Assembly: GCF_905220565.1 (NCBI RefSeq)
Contig: NC_059412.1
Coordinates: forward strand, 14,294,125-14,358,124
Direction: 5' to 3'
Length of the DNA: 64,000 nt
Source: Melitaea cinxia
Taxonomy: Eukaryota; Arthropoda; Insecta; Lepidoptera; Nymphalidae
Below, piece after piece: positions 60,901 to 63,662 of the stretch (positions are counted from its first letter, which is position 1; every line of letters begins with the position of its first letter). The position numbers and the translations under genes were made by a program. The notes below the pieces were generated by a model. It had not been told where the DNA came from and did not search any database. It saw only the letters and a program-made list of their open reading frames with translations.

Positions 60901-63572
60901 ATATTTTCTTAAGGAATCAATTCCAATATCATTAACGATTTTTCTGAAGTTACACTCCTTTTGGCACGTTATAGAAAAATAATGAGAGTAAATTTTCACG
61001 ATACGCGCGCACACCGTCACAAAAAACCGACACCCTGAAGTTAGGATAGAATGAAGAAGTTGGCAACGTAAAGTTAGCTAGCCAATGAATTATATCTTTT
61101 TACGCGCGTAAGTACACACACTTTTTATTGTATGCGGAAAATAATTTACAAGAAAATCTTAATATTCAAACTTATAATATTTTAACTTTGATCAAATAGA
61201 TTGCTAAAATGAATAATCAAGGTAATCGGTATATCTATAGAATGATACATTGAAAAGTTTGAAATATTATGTCAGTCAGTTCAGGACTGCAATAACCACT
61301 GCTGGACATAGGCCTCCCCATATTCGCGCAAGACATCCCGGTTTTCCGCAATCCTCATCCAACTTATACTTACGACCGACAATCTTACATAGATCGTCGG
61401 TCTTGTATAATGTACCAATAAATAAAAATAATCCGCCGAAATTTATGTAAACGTATAACTTTCGAAGGACCAAATCCAATATCCAATATTGACTAGCCCG
61501 TTGGCGCAGTTTGTAGTGACCCTGCTTTCTGCTCCGGGGGTTGTGGGTTCGATTCCCACCCAGAGTCTGGGTGTAATGTATATATTTATTTGTATATTTA
61601 TATATGTATTATTCATAAGTATGTTTATCAAAAAAAAATTTAGCTATACCAGTCGGCTGTTACCTATAACACAAGCATTAAGTTGCTTACTTTAGGGACA
61701 GACGACCGTGCGTGTATTGTGTAGATATTTATTTATTTATTTATTTATTTAATATTTCTTTTTTTTTGTATTTGTTACTGTCAGCACATTTTAGAAAACA
61801 ATCAAAATAAAAAATATATATTTTATACTCGAAAAAGAAATAATTAACTAACCTGATTCCCGATGATAGTCATCGCTCTTTTTCTCTTCTTTCTTATCTG
61901 TAGAAGCTTGAGCGGCGTCTGTTACATCAGAAGCAGACGGAGCGGTGTCGGTGACATCAGAAGCAGATGGAGCCGTATCTTCTGGACCTGTTTCAGCTGT
62001 AGCTGTATTTGATGCAGAAGAATATGCATCCGGTGCACTCGGACTGGTCTCGGCATAAGAATCAGTTATTGGTGGTTCTTTTATTAAATCAGTTTTTTCT
62101 TCACTTGAATCAGCCGTAGTATCTGGTGTGGGTGTAGTTGTTTTCACCTTAAGTCTACGCTTACCACTTCTCTTTTTCGGAAAGAACAGAGTGGGTTCTC
62201 CTTCTTTTGAATCATCTAAAGGCACTAGTGATATACGTATATTTTCGTCCTCTGCGCTGTCTTGAGCTGTATATTTCGAGGAGAACTTTTCAGGTCTACG
62301 CGACTTAACCTTTTTTGATTTTGGTGTAGTTGTTGAATAATCTTCTTCATCATTTACGGTATACAAATTCGGGTTTCTAAACACAGAAAGCTTTCCATTC
62401 GCTGCTGATTTGTTTGACTTATGCTTTCGTTTACCTGCTTCCCTGGGTAGTTGCGTTGTGGTAGTTGATTTAAATGAACTTATTTTATATTTATCTTCTA
62501 ATGATGCGTCGTTATCTTCATAATCATCTAGGTCGTGAGTAAGTTTTTTCCATCGTGAGCCAGGATGGGCATATTTGTCTTCGTCTTCTCTTTTCTTCCC
62601 ACTCCTCTCTAATTCTCTTTCTAGCTCCTCTTCAAATTGTTCTTCTTCTTTCATTTTCTCTGAAATAGAACGTTGTTCTTCTGCATGTCGTTCTTTTAAT
62701 TCATCAACTGTGCTTAGTATTTTTGCTTTTCTTGCTTCACTTTCACGCTGTTTTTCACTTTTTTCTGCGTCTTCTTTTGCTTTATCTACAGCACTTTGTT
62801 CATCATCTGAATCTTCTTTTTCATCACTTTTAGTCGCTGCATCATTATTTTCTTCTTGTTGTTCCCCACTTTCGCCTTTTTCGTCTTTCTTGTTCTTATT
62901 TTCTTTCTCGTCTTTTTCTTCATCCTCTTCTGTTTCCTCACTTTCTTCTGCACTGGTCTCTAAAATCTTTTCTTGTTTAGTATCTTCATTTTTCGGAGTG
63001 GGGTTATCAGTTGTACTATTTTTGTCACTCACTTCAATGACAAATTCTTCCGAATCTTTATTATGTAAAATTTCTTTTTCATTTTCACGCTTGGGTTTAT
63101 CATTTCTATTCTTTCCTGGCAATTTTATCCGTTGTTGAATCGCTTTAAGAACAAGATCATCTCTGGGTTTGGTAATAATGTCAACAATGCCGTCTATATC
63201 AGATATATCTGTATGATTTATCAGTTTTTTTGGATCAACAGCATTAGCAGGTCTATGTTGATCGGACCACTCCTTTTTTTCATAGTAATCGTCACTATCG
63301 CTGCCTCCCTGCCCTTTATCGTAATAGTCATCTCCTTCAGATTCCGCAACAGCTTTCATTATGAAATTCACAGGTAGCGCTAGCCTCTTCTTAGGTTTAG
63401 ATTTAGCTACATCAATAAACTCTCCCAGCTCAGCACCGTGCTTATTCTTAAAAGGCACCCAATCTGGAAAAAAGTCTCCATCAACTTGACGTTTTGTCAC
63501 ATTTTGTTTAACTCCTATACTCAAACAGTCAGACGTGGACACGGCTAATAATAAAATCCAGATAAATGCCAT
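24803..63572 (-). CDS. secreted acidic/His-rich protein, six exons
   Basis: A complete gene of 2400 coding bases (799 residues): exons 61853-63572, 42733-42800, 33720-33878, 32169-32333, 26277-26378 and 24803-24988, with stop TAG at 24803-24805. Every intron is GT-AG and the phases fit. The start Met is followed by a hydrophobic signal peptide (MAFIWILLLAVSTSDCLS), so secretion is expected. Exon 1 is Glu/Lys/Asp/Ser-rich with a probable coiled coil near residues 280-330 and a repeated DTAPSASDVT segment. Exons 2-6 are rich in His, Gly and Lys (EEHGKKAYE, HYGSHHHEEHGKKH, GHGNFHKG) and end with VIIDRRADAYQHG. The C-terminal pattern recalls insect DUF4779-type proteins, a tentative match without known function. 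Cuticle, eggshell or metal-binding roles are guesses. Intron 1 holds the 9.4-kb retrotransposon. Confidence 0.85.
25098..25197 (+). mobile_element. SINE tail fragment
   Basis: AACCCGCATTGGAGCTGTAT, GAGGCCTTTGCCCAGCAGTG and GGATATTACACGCTGAAG match the shared tail. Confidence 0.8.
25806..26020 (+). mobile_element. LINE C-terminal remnant
   Basis: The frame encodes RGRQVRRWEDDLEQTAGPFW and LRVARDRTHW, then after a stop ELEEAYAKRHTELRDLL. This is the usual C-terminal end of RTE/Jockey-type ORF2. An ATTC microsatellite tail follows at 25998-26021. It is broken by an in-frame stop at 25918-25920. Confidence 0.75.
26277..26378 (-). CDS. exon 5 of the His-rich protein gene
   Basis: Acceptor TGTTTTCAG and donor GTAGCT bound 34 codons in phase 0: GGHFKKGELDAGYKGHSQGE and a Gly/His/Lys end. 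Its length is a multiple of three, so it can be skipped without a frameshift. Confidence 0.85.
26690..26835 (-). repeat. dispersed repeat family R
   Basis: On the - strand: AAAGTAAAACTTC, GCGACGAGAGCGTTACG, AAAAGTGTGATCGGGTGAGG, CGAACGG and GAGAGTTACGTTTCGTA. It aligns in order with 54190-54385 and 35875-36055. Confidence 0.7.
27330..27435 (+). mobile_element. SINE tail fragment
   Basis: CCTCATTGGAGCAGCG, AAGAGGCCTATGCCTAACAG and TGGGATATTACAGGTTGAAG match the shared tail. Confidence 0.8.
28005..28128 (-). repeat. interspersed family C fragment
   Basis: ACACCAGAAGCATTACAAGC, GCGTTGCCG and CACCTTACTCACCACAGGAA match family C in reverse. It directly precedes a LINE remnant. Confidence 0.6.
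28139..28440 (-). mobile_element. LINE ORF2 C-terminal remnant
   Basis: On the - strand, conceptual pieces read NRLAWYGHVMRRDERYIGKI and, after a short gap, DRQTKKAMDCVSEDMRKKGV, with KRKTCCADPT near the end. This is the familiar C-terminus of RTE-like LINEs in Lepidoptera. It is a non-functional scrap. Confidence 0.75.
28494..28777 (-). repeat. interspersed family C, long copy
   Basis: GTCGGTAAACAAGTGTACAG, CTGATGGTAAGCGATTACAG, GGAGCTCTGGTCACCTTACTC and GGCAATTTCCTGCTGAG match the reverse of 2086-2367 over its full length. Confidence 0.8.
29929..30235 (-). repeat. interspersed family C, long copy with local duplication
   Basis: GGGCCCATCTGAAGGTAATCG to CAGACGGGCTGCTCC matches family C. 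At its end a stretch beginning GCTCCAGATTTTGAACAAAA occurs twice, near 30143 and 30190, a recent local duplication. Confidence 0.75.
30517..30610. repeat. CA/CG dinucleotide repeat
   Basis: An imperfect CA microsatellite with CG and TA interruptions, ending in an almost pure CG run (30598-30608). Confidence 0.95.
31360..31533 (-). repeat. interspersed family C, diverged copy
   Basis: CACCACCAGGAAAGTAAGCG, GTTGCCGACCTTACCC, AGGAGCTCTAGCTACCTTAC and CTACCTCAGTGAA are recognisable but diverged. Confidence 0.6.
32169..32333 (-). CDS. exon 4 of the His-rich protein gene
   Basis: Acceptor ATCCAAAG and donor GTAAGT, 55 codons in phase 0. It starts YEESGKHSKGHSTKGSHD, turns acidic (EEEGDSDDEENEGG) and ends YHREKEHSS. 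The length is a multiple of three. Confidence 0.87.
33466..33545 (-). mobile_element. SINE body scrap
   Basis: ACAAACGTCCAGACCACGAC and AAATATCTGTATGGCC match the middle of the SINE shared by 35573 and 53410. It is heavily diverged. Confidence 0.55.
33720..33878 (-). CDS. exon 3 of the His-rich protein gene
   Basis: Acceptor AATTTCCAG and donor GTATGT, 53 codons in phase 0. It encodes GVHKDAKTNKGHHDKENHLD, then a DDHGG stretch and SHHHEEHGKKHAK. The end resembles the end of exon 2 (EEHGKK), suggesting exon duplication. Confidence 0.88.
34103..34365 (+). mobile_element. tRNA-derived SINE family B
   Basis: GACTAGCCCGCTGGTACAG (box A region), GTAGGTTCGATTCCCACC (box B), CTATACCAGTCGGCT and an ATT/TATT tail. 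It is almost identical in layout to 61489-61750. Confidence 0.88.
34437..34600 (+). mobile_element. LINE 3' end fragment
   Basis: ACCCGCCTGCCCAGCGTGGT, GGGCAACACACATGAGTTCA, then a frame WRKLVEAYVQQWTV ending at a stop. The phrase ACCAACCCGCCTGCGGTC/GCCCAG is duplicated near its start. Confidence 0.7.
35573..35852 (-). mobile_element. tRNA-derived SINE, head truncated
   Basis: It begins CTTCAGCCTGTAATATTCC and ends inside box B (GTGCGGAGATCGAAC). It is a good copy of the tail and body. Confidence 0.9.
35875..36055 (+). repeat. dispersed repeat family R
   Basis: GGGAGTAAGCTGGTAAATGC, GTTACGAGAGCGT, GCGAGGCGAATG, AGAGTTACGTTTTGTAAG and ACTTCAGTCGTGTGTCAAAG. Confidence 0.7.
36483..36800 (-). 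mobile_element. LINE 3' end, long copy
   Basis: In the - orientation it runs from AGCCACCCCCTCTCTTCCCG and GTGTCGTAAGAGGCGACTAA to GGAGGCCTATGTCCAGCAGT. The left part is a widespread lepidopteran retroposon segment and the right part is the LINE C-terminus seen at 34437. Confidence 0.7.
36838..36935. mobile_element. MITE fragment (CCGACTTCAA family)
   Basis: CTCGCAAATGAAAAATACTTC, ATCGACTAGTAATATGACG and GTAGATAGACGACAAAATTG match one end of 42291-42516. The other end is missing. Confidence 0.5.
37024..37361 (+). mobile_element. tRNA-derived SINE, full length, head type 1
   Basis: Box A (GTTGGCGCAACGGTC) and box B (GCGGGTTCGATCCCCGC) give an internal RNA polymerase III promoter. The body and tail follow (CGGAGAGCACGATAAGCCG to GTGGGATATTACAGTCTGAA). 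It is the best complete example in the window and resembles butterfly Metulj-type SINEs; the name is tentative. Confidence 0.9.
37735..38003 (-). repeat. interspersed family C, long copy
   Basis: AGATGGTAAGCGATTACCG, CCAGGAGCTCTGGTCACC, TGGTCTTCTGTAAGGTCGAG and CCCTACCTCAGTGAA match family C in reverse. Confidence 0.75.
38208..38480 (+). mobile_element. Helitron-like 5' fragment
   Basis: TCTATATGTATATATAAATA then AAAATTGAAGTGTCTGTCTG, and later GAACAGCTAAACAGATTTG, match the left part of the complete element at 57919-58241. No CTAG end is present. Confidence 0.6.
38603..38975. other. GC-rich insert flanked by 11-bp direct repeats
   Basis: An island of GC-rich sequence (for example CGCTACGCGCCTAGGCGCG and TCTCGCCGGCGGGGGCGG) lies in AT-rich intron. 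TCATTTAATCG occurs at 38592-38602 and again at 38976-38986, as a target duplication would. No ORF of useful length is seen. It could be a retroposed GC-rich RNA or a LINE 5'UTR; I do not recognise it. Confidence 0.55.
39188..39415 (-). mobile_element. LINE 3' end fragment, internal deletion
   Basis: It has the same order of landmarks as 36483-36800 (CTGCTGGACATAG, CGCGCCAAAAATGGCGTGAA, CCACGGGAAGAGAGGGGGTG), but the middle is deleted. Confidence 0.7.
40193..40602 (-). mobile_element. Helitron-like element
   Basis: In - orientation it runs from ATTCTCGTGTCGCGGTGTTTG and CCGAAACGGCTTGACCGATT to GACGAGTCAGCTAG followed by T. The interior shows a partial internal duplication around two AGACCTACC(C/T)AATATGCAC phrases (40400 and 40500). 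Confidence 0.55.
41095..41155 (-). mobile_element. LINE 3' end scrap
   Basis: GAACATAGGCCTCCACAAG and GTGCCAAAAATGGCGTGAAA match the end shared with 36483 and 39188. Confidence 0.6.
41550..41765 (-). repeat. interspersed family C, diverged copy
   Basis: GGGGGGCAAACAAGCG, CCTGATGGTGAGCATATACCG, CACCACAGGAACACACTAC and TTAACTGTGATCACCTGTAAG align with family C in reverse. Confidence 0.65.
41846..41893 (+). mobile_element. LINE 3' end scrap
   Basis: TTGGGGAGGCCTATGTTCAG and CACTGGACTACGATAGGCT are the last codons and stop region of the same LINE family. Confidence 0.6.
42291..42516. mobile_element. MITE with CCGACTTCAA termini
   Basis: CGAAAAAAACCGACTTCGAT opens it and TTTTTGAAGTCGGTTAAAAA closes it, a good inverted pair. 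The interior includes CGATTTCTCTGGGATCCCATC. Confidence 0.7.
42733..42800 (-). CDS. exon 2 of the His-rich protein gene
   Basis: Acceptor CTTCCACAG and donor GTATGA. The exon is 68 nt: two bases complete a Gly codon, then EKEHFKEHDETHEEHGKKAY and Glu. It moves the phase from 1 to 0, so it is not skippable by itself without changing frame. Confidence 0.85.
43135..43275 (+). mobile_element. LINE 3' end fragment
   Basis: ACCAACCTGCCTGCCCAACG, TTGAGTTCACGCCATAATATC and GTGGACTGCGATAGGCTGA match 34437-34600. Confidence 0.65.
43304..43366 (-). mobile_element. SINE tail scrap
   Basis: CAGCTTGTAACATCCCACTG and ATAGGCCTCTTTATCCATAT are the first part of the shared tail. Confidence 0.7.
43866..43995 (-). 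mobile_element. SINE, 3' half, split by the retrotransposon
   Basis: CTTCAGCCTGTAATATCCCA to TACGAGTAACGATC is the tail half of a - strand SINE. It stops exactly at the left LTR and resumes at 53410. Its last four bases, GATC, are the target duplication. Confidence 0.95.
43996..44284 (-). repeat. 3' LTR
   Basis: 289 bp, matching 53121-53409 base for base by eye. On the - strand it holds AATAAA (44056-44061 read in reverse) as a poly(A) signal. It has short inverted ends TGTTA/TAACA. Confidence 0.97.
44285..44297 (-). other. polypurine tract
   Basis: On the - strand AAAAGGGGGGGGC immediately precedes the 3' LTR, the expected place for plus-strand priming. Confidence 0.9.
44298..44907 (-). 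other. non-coding region between env and 3' LTR
   Basis: About 610 bp, very AT-rich, with recurring AATAGTAAAAT-like words and no ORF. It serves as the 3' leader to the LTR. No other signal is recognised. Confidence 0.6.
44908..46843 (-). CDS. env: errantivirus-like envelope (fusion-type) protein, no own start
   Basis: An open frame of about 645 codons with no stop. It has no ATG, GTG, TTG or CTG from 46843 down to 46380, and a TAA lies just upstream of the candidate splice acceptor TTTTTCAG at 46844-46851. It therefore probably uses an upstream exon for its start and signal peptide, as env of gypsy-type elements does. A dibasic cleavage-like site KVKR lies at about 46512-46501, followed by a stretch ending FFFGTLDADDA, the motif shared by errantivirus env and baculovirus F proteins. 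Predicted heptad-like Asn/Leu/Ile-rich segments follow. A single membrane helix (YILIVFLFLFLSFKLF) lies near the C-terminus, with a tail of roughly 75 residues. It would act in the membrane of infected or expressing cells; activity is not shown. Confidence 0.85.
46868..47575 (-). CDS. pol: pol, integrase core and C-terminal part
   Basis: A 235-codon frame carrying the second catalytic Asp (ILTDLGTCF), the Glu in HPQTNGALERSHATL, and a C-terminal GPY-type module (LSPIWKGPYKIIKVH). It is in the same overall frame as the upstream pol ORF but is separated from it by about 135 bp read in a different frame. The listed start is simply the first possible codon after the break, not a natural start. 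It ends shortly before env. Confidence 0.9.
   Translation of the reverse strand: MVTATSEEIARNLVHFMSLFGFPKTILTDLGTCFTSELFKELTQILKIKALFTTPYHPQTNGALERSHATLKEYLKSFVNENQNDWHCYLFTAILAINTTPHCTTNFTPYELLYGHKPNIPNSLYETNNNTTYNEYIRSLQYRMRVSREKAIQNIINSKEKSKQYYDYSSREISYKTGDSVYVKYHHRLRKALSPIWKGPYKIIKVHNKHNVTIQIGRKHIKYHTNEIKPAISAP
47576..47750 (-). pseudogene. pol segment between two compensating frame breaks
   Basis: The conserved integrase text containing the first catalytic Asp (LALDIVGPLPEAGY) lies in the alternative frame. The main frame closes at TAA 47711-47713. The alternative frame closes at TAG 47586-47588, next to an AAAATTTT run (47589-47597 region). The two shifts have opposite sign, so the frames on either side agree. 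This copy as read cannot make an intact integrase. Confidence 0.85.
47711..50893 (-). CDS. pol: pol: protease, reverse transcriptase, RNase H, integrase zinc domain
   Basis: 1060 codons. The aspartic protease motif LVDTGSS is at residues 123-129. RT shows KWRIVIDYRRLNDVT, YPLPLITDILDQLG, FTRMPFGLKNAPATFQ and the catalytic YLDD at 551-554. RNase H begins near VTTDASNYAVGAVLSQ, with the HRPLVWLF and LNSNADALSR segments downstream. An integrase HHCC zinc domain is near the end (HPGSNRMYNRI and CQLCQ). The domain order places it in Ty3/gypsy. The frame is entered from the spacer ORF across a T-homopolymer difference at about 50890-50896, and it ends at the first integrase break. The ATG at 50893 lies inside a spacer repeat and need not be a start. 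Confidence 0.95.
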   Translation of the reverse strand: MLNPTNFTKSISQPKEPSPTIFKGKTNHHKSQNVTNSKNISFKSNLNNSKCMSRSNELNSTISSGKINCQNTNSNIKTMLHTCDLNTNCKSKLIYEINNYSKKVSLPHIYLNSKLASNKLCFLVDTGSSISIIKGSCLLQIPNLSNEIVKLKGINSSENPVETLGTFQMEFNISNEIFKYKFHVTKDNINLNNYDGIIGSDFCNYFKSNINYYSKFMTIMNHSIPIIYTQPTYIIPARAEAVIECTVSNYSPDLYHNNEALVLNHTLSEGVYVANCIVKVKPNKKINLSILNTTENDIEVKNYHVKLTPIERDCFDSESCFNINSISSNKFDRANKVLSLIRCSHLNDEERKALLECCSLYTDIFHIDGEPLTFTNAIEHTINTGDAPPIHVKSYRFPECHKEEVDSQIRKMLDQDIIRPSISPWSAPVWVVPKKMDASGKQKWRIVIDYRRLNDVTVSETYPLPLITDILDQLGHCKYFSTLDLTSGFHQLKTCPKDAPKTGFTISTNSSMSGHYEFTRMPFGLKNAPATFQRLMNTVLSGLQGLHCYIYLDDCIIYSQNLQDHVMKLKLVFDKFRQFNLKLQPDKCEFLRHEVTYLGHIITDKGVSPNPDKVKAVSQFPVPKNPKEIKSFLGLVGYYRRFIENFSKLTKPLTSLLKKDATFHWSQEQQIAFDILKGKLINAPLLQYPDFSQPFIVTTDASNYAVGAVLSQGPVGKDKPIAYASRTLNRPEGNYSTTEKELLAILFAVKTFRPYLYGNKFKIVTDHRPLVWLFNVKDPGSRLIRWRLKLEEYDYEIVYKQGRLNSNADALSRCPVNVININTLNNSSYEKYFKDQFTNKLSTSNTIILECTEGLHLSKQKTIVCPVSLDFDSSIPHCEKILAQLEKPEDLLNSEREPFTIQCVNDKNKSYYFLFTKVHHYEETKFKDVYNLLIKLRNKIVIENPDITDLALSDFSDPFSKLAYIKIYNMIAYIFHNTNIKIHIYKNQLIYPTPVEITKILKENHDSPIAGHPGSNRMYNRIKAAYYWKGMRSDIVDYVKKCQLCQINKPLRMSIRLQWR
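50877..51497 (-). CDS. gag-pol spacer ORF with 15-residue repeats
   Basis: Opened by -1 frameshifting from gag, it continues about 200 codons. It is almost wholly built of alternating 15-residue units, STKSKFQQKMLNPTN-like and STKSKSQPKVLSHTN-like, rich in Ser, Lys and Gln. No known domain is seen. It ends at 50877 because one unit carries a longer T run than its siblings (50890-50896), which changes frame. Pol continues in the other frame. Confidence 0.75.
   Translation of the reverse strand: MVPCLPKSIQGHKDTPYSNFSTNFTKSKFQHKMLNPITSNSTKSKSQPKVLSHTKSTKSKFQHKMLNPITSNSTKSKSQPKVLSHTNSTKSKFQQKMLNPTNSTKSKSQPKALSHTNSTKSKFQQKMLNLTNSTKSKSQPKVLSHANSTKSKFQQKMLNPINSTKSKSQPKVLSHTNSTKSKSQPKMLSPTCSTKSKFQQKNVESY
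50890..51440 (-). repeat. 45-bp tandem repeat, two alternating types
   Basis: On the + strand, GATTTAGTAGAGTTAGTATG followed by ACTCAACACTTTTGG alternates with a type containing AGGATTCAACATTTT and GTTGAAATTTA. Two units carry a 6-bp insertion (ACTCGT). The two types form a 90-bp higher-order unit repeated about six times. Confidence 0.93.
51506..52468 (-). CDS. gag: gag-like capsid/nucleocapsid protein
   Basis: 320 codons from ATG at 52468. Residues 15-200 have the length and Leu/Phe-rich pattern of a retrotransposon capsid. Two CCHC zinc knuckles follow, CSICNKVGHSSSDC (207-220) and CNYCKHVGHTIMEC (253-266), which bind element RNA in this family. A basic stretch KRQFNMKRR follows. The stop TAA is preceded directly by the heptamer TTTAAAT (51509-51515), so part of translation should pass into the spacer/pol frame. 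Confidence 0.93.
   Translation of the reverse strand: MSLKAESLKRTEMSEKITLSFLTKFIKSYSGDRESLPAFLTNCENAMSLANLDQQQILCKFILSQLEGKAQVACSLKHFSNWSDLKTFLRSTFGEKKHATHLLSDLQHSKQLPNEDVTKYSLRIEQILTRIHSDIHYSCKDESELPGRIAAMEDLALNSFLLGLNPSISNIVRCKNPLTLSDAIQYATDEEKLFNLYKINSRPQKQCSICNKVGHSSSDCYKNKEPKYSRKLFHINPKNNLNTNSNIFYNKTCNYCKHVGHTIMECRKRQFNMKRRVNTSNVQHDTSNANSNIAGAHTCENEPNNYINDSQSINRHEDLN
51509..51515 (-). promoter_or_regulatory. -1 ribosomal frameshift heptamer T TTA AAT
   Basis: In the gag frame the bases read GA-T TTA AAT TAA. This is the X XXY YYZ form of a slippery site, placed immediately before the gag stop. Slipping back one base opens the spacer ORF. A downstream RNA structure was not established. 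Confidence 0.75.
52469..53099 (-). other. retrotransposon 5' leader with short direct repeats
   Basis: Between the primer site and gag. A GC-richer segment (about 52780-52990) holds two or three direct copies of GAGCGGGCTCACGCTTAAGA followed by GCGGAGGCT and TCGTCGTCCT. Such leaders often carry packaging signals, which is an inference. Frames in it are not gene-like. Confidence 0.6.
53100..53117 (-). other. primer binding site for tRNA-Leu
   Basis: On the - strand TGGTGTCAGAAGTGGGAT is complementary to ATCCCACTTCTGACACCA, the 3' end of insect tRNA-Leu including CCA. Three bases separate it from the 5' LTR. Confidence 0.85.
53121..53409 (-). repeat. 5' LTR with promoter elements
   Basis: 289 bp, same sequence as the 3' LTR. 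On the - strand an arthropod initiator TCAGTT (53266-53271 in reverse) marks a likely transcription start, and AATAAA lies at 53181-53186 in reverse. Confidence 0.97.
53410..53580 (-). mobile_element. SINE, 5' half, split by the retrotransposon
   Basis: It resumes at GATCGCTATCAGGTGTAC and reaches box B in reverse (GGGGATCGAACCCGCAACCGC). Together with 43866-43995 it makes one SINE copy with head type 1, truncated beyond box B. Confidence 0.95.
53597..53631 (+). mobile_element. Helitron 5' end scrap
   Basis: TCTGTACTAATATTAAAAAG preceded by A, then CTAAAGGCTTTGTTT, is the start of the common lepidopteran Helitron type. It is cut off after about 35 bp by the next SINE. Confidence 0.6.
53632..53964 (+). 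mobile_element. tRNA-derived SINE, head type 2
   Basis: CCACTCCGGTGTAGTAGTGC, box B GTGGGTTCGATTACTACTC, body CTCGGAGAGCACGTTTAGCC and tail GCCCAGCAGTGGGAATG. It is full length but diverged. Confidence 0.85.
54190..54385 (+). repeat. dispersed repeat family R, longest copy
   Basis: GCGTTAAGAAAAGTGTGATCG, GAGTGAGGCGAACGGAGC, CAGTTACGTTTCGTATATC and GCAGAAGTTTTACTTCAGTC, ending ACACTTGTT. It is the most complete copy of the family. Confidence 0.75.
54905..55015 (+). mobile_element. SINE tail fragment
   Basis: AGTATCCGCCAAGCCCGAAG, GTGGAGCAGCGTGGTGCATT and GCCTTCGCCCAGCAGTGGG match the shared tail. Confidence 0.8.
55203..55270 (-). tRNA. tRNA-like sequence, probably pseudo (anticodon position GGT)
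   Basis: The - strand shows a perfect 7-bp acceptor stem (CGTTCCA/TGGAACG), a short D arm (TAGCTTAATTGGCTA), a 5-bp anticodon stem CCGAC/GTCGG with loop ACGGTCA, and a T arm with GGTTCGATTCC. At 68 nt it is short, and position 33 is C instead of the near-universal U. The T stem has one mismatch. Either a decayed tRNA-Thr gene or the head of a SINE; no SINE body follows. A functional tRNA is unlikely. Confidence 0.55.
56209..56448. mobile_element. MITE with CCGACTTCAA-like termini
   Basis: ACCGACTTACAAAAAGGAAG opens it and AATTAAAATCGTTTTTTTTTTCG closes it. It is closer to the 10091 copy (CCTCATAACTTTTTACTGGC). Confidence 0.6.
56598..56857 (-). mobile_element. LINE ORF2 C-terminal remnant
   Basis: A - strand frame encodes GRRPVGRPRYCWRDVVDADL, then NNWREIVQDHAKWRNFVSEA, and ends KTHFGL plus a few residues. 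This is the C-terminus of RTE-like LINE ORF2. It is cut at 56857 by a family C repeat. Confidence 0.8.
56856..57022 (-). repeat. interspersed family C copy
   Basis: CCCCAGGAGCTCTGGTCACC, CTCACCAACAGGAACACAAT, GTCGAGGTACTACCCCAGTC and CCCTACCTCAG match family C in reverse with few differences. Confidence 0.8.
57088..57312 (-). mobile_element. tRNA-derived SINE family B
   Basis: ACATACGGTCGTCTATTCC, TTACACCCAGACTTAGGCG, GGGAATCGAACCCGCAACC and ACTGCGCCAACGGGTTAGTC. Same layout as 20231-20441. Confidence 0.85.
57800..57890 (-). mobile_element. SINE family B tail fragment
   Basis: ACATACACACACGGTCGTC, TTATGCCTATGTTA and GCAGCCGACTG match the tail half of family B. The head is missing. Confidence 0.65.
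57919..58241 (+). mobile_element. complete non-autonomous Helitron
   Basis: It starts TC after A (57918) and ends CTAG before T (58242), the A/T insertion context of Helitrons. Just inside the 3' end, CGCGGACGAAGTCGCG folds into a short hairpin about 8 bases before CTAG. It is 323 bp with no ORF. The 38208 fragment is its relative. Confidence 0.8.
59060..59200 (+). mobile_element. SINE head type 2, 5' fragment
   Basis: CGTTCTAGTGTAGTACG, GTAGATTTGATTCGCGCTC and CCACCGTACCTCCGAGAGG match the head and early body, and then the match is lost. Confidence 0.65.
60390..60779 (-). mobile_element. tRNA-derived SINE, full length, head type 1
   Basis: It runs from CTTCAGCCTGTAATATCCCA to GTGACCGTTGCGCCAACGCG (box A in reverse), with box B GAGATCGAACCCGC in reverse. 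A small internal duplication (AGGCAGAGGCCTAAAAT, then AGGCCTGGGG) interrupts the tail near 60420-60450. Confidence 0.9.
60965..61105. repeat. dispersed repeat, pair with 6005-6150
   Basis: GAGAGTAAATTTTCACGATAC, GCGCACACCGTCACAAAAA, GAAGTTAGG, AAAGTTAGCTAGCC and AATGAATTATA are in the same order and orientation as at 6005. Confidence 0.7.
61280..61335 (-). mobile_element. LINE 3' end scrap
   Basis: CCACTGCTGGACATAGGCCT then CCCCATATTCGCGC matches the shared LINE end. Confidence 0.6.
61489..61750 (+). mobile_element. tRNA-derived SINE family B, full length
   Basis: GACTAGCCCGTTGGCGCAG, TGGGTTCGATTCCCACCC, GCTATACCAGTCGGCTGTTA, GGGACAGACGACCGTGCG and an ATTT tail. It is about 100 bp downstream of the splice donor of the 61853 exon. 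Confidence 0.9.
61853..63572 (-). CDS. exon 1 of the His-rich protein gene
   Basis: ATG at 63570-63572 opens 573 codons plus one base before donor GTTAGT. The start is chosen because a clear signal peptide follows and a TATA/initiator pair lies upstream. A possible dibasic processing site (TKRQVDGDFF) is near residue 27. The rest is highly charged and probably disordered: DYYDKG/DYYEKK near 80-95, an acidic run EESEETEEDEEKDEKE, a coiled coil, Lys-rich KKSKVKSRR-like stretches, and Thr/Pro/Ser/Ala-rich repeats at the end. Confidence 0.88.
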
Positions 63573-63662
63573 TTCGAAACGAGATATTATTCATAATATC
63601 ATAACCGATAAAATTAAACACCGGAGGTGACGTACGGCGAGGATGACGCCGCGAGACGAACT
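63573..63662 (-). other. inferred 5'UTR of the His-rich protein gene
   Basis: About 90 nt between the likely initiator A (63662) and the ATG. It has no upstream ATG in a strong context and no intron signal. The limit depends on the promoter call. Confidence 0.5.

Noticed and set aside
62575..63138. 187-residue Ser/Phe-rich frame on the + strand
   Set aside because: It is the antisense shadow of the Glu/Lys-rich coding exon; GAA/GAG codons read as TTC/CTC on the other strand.
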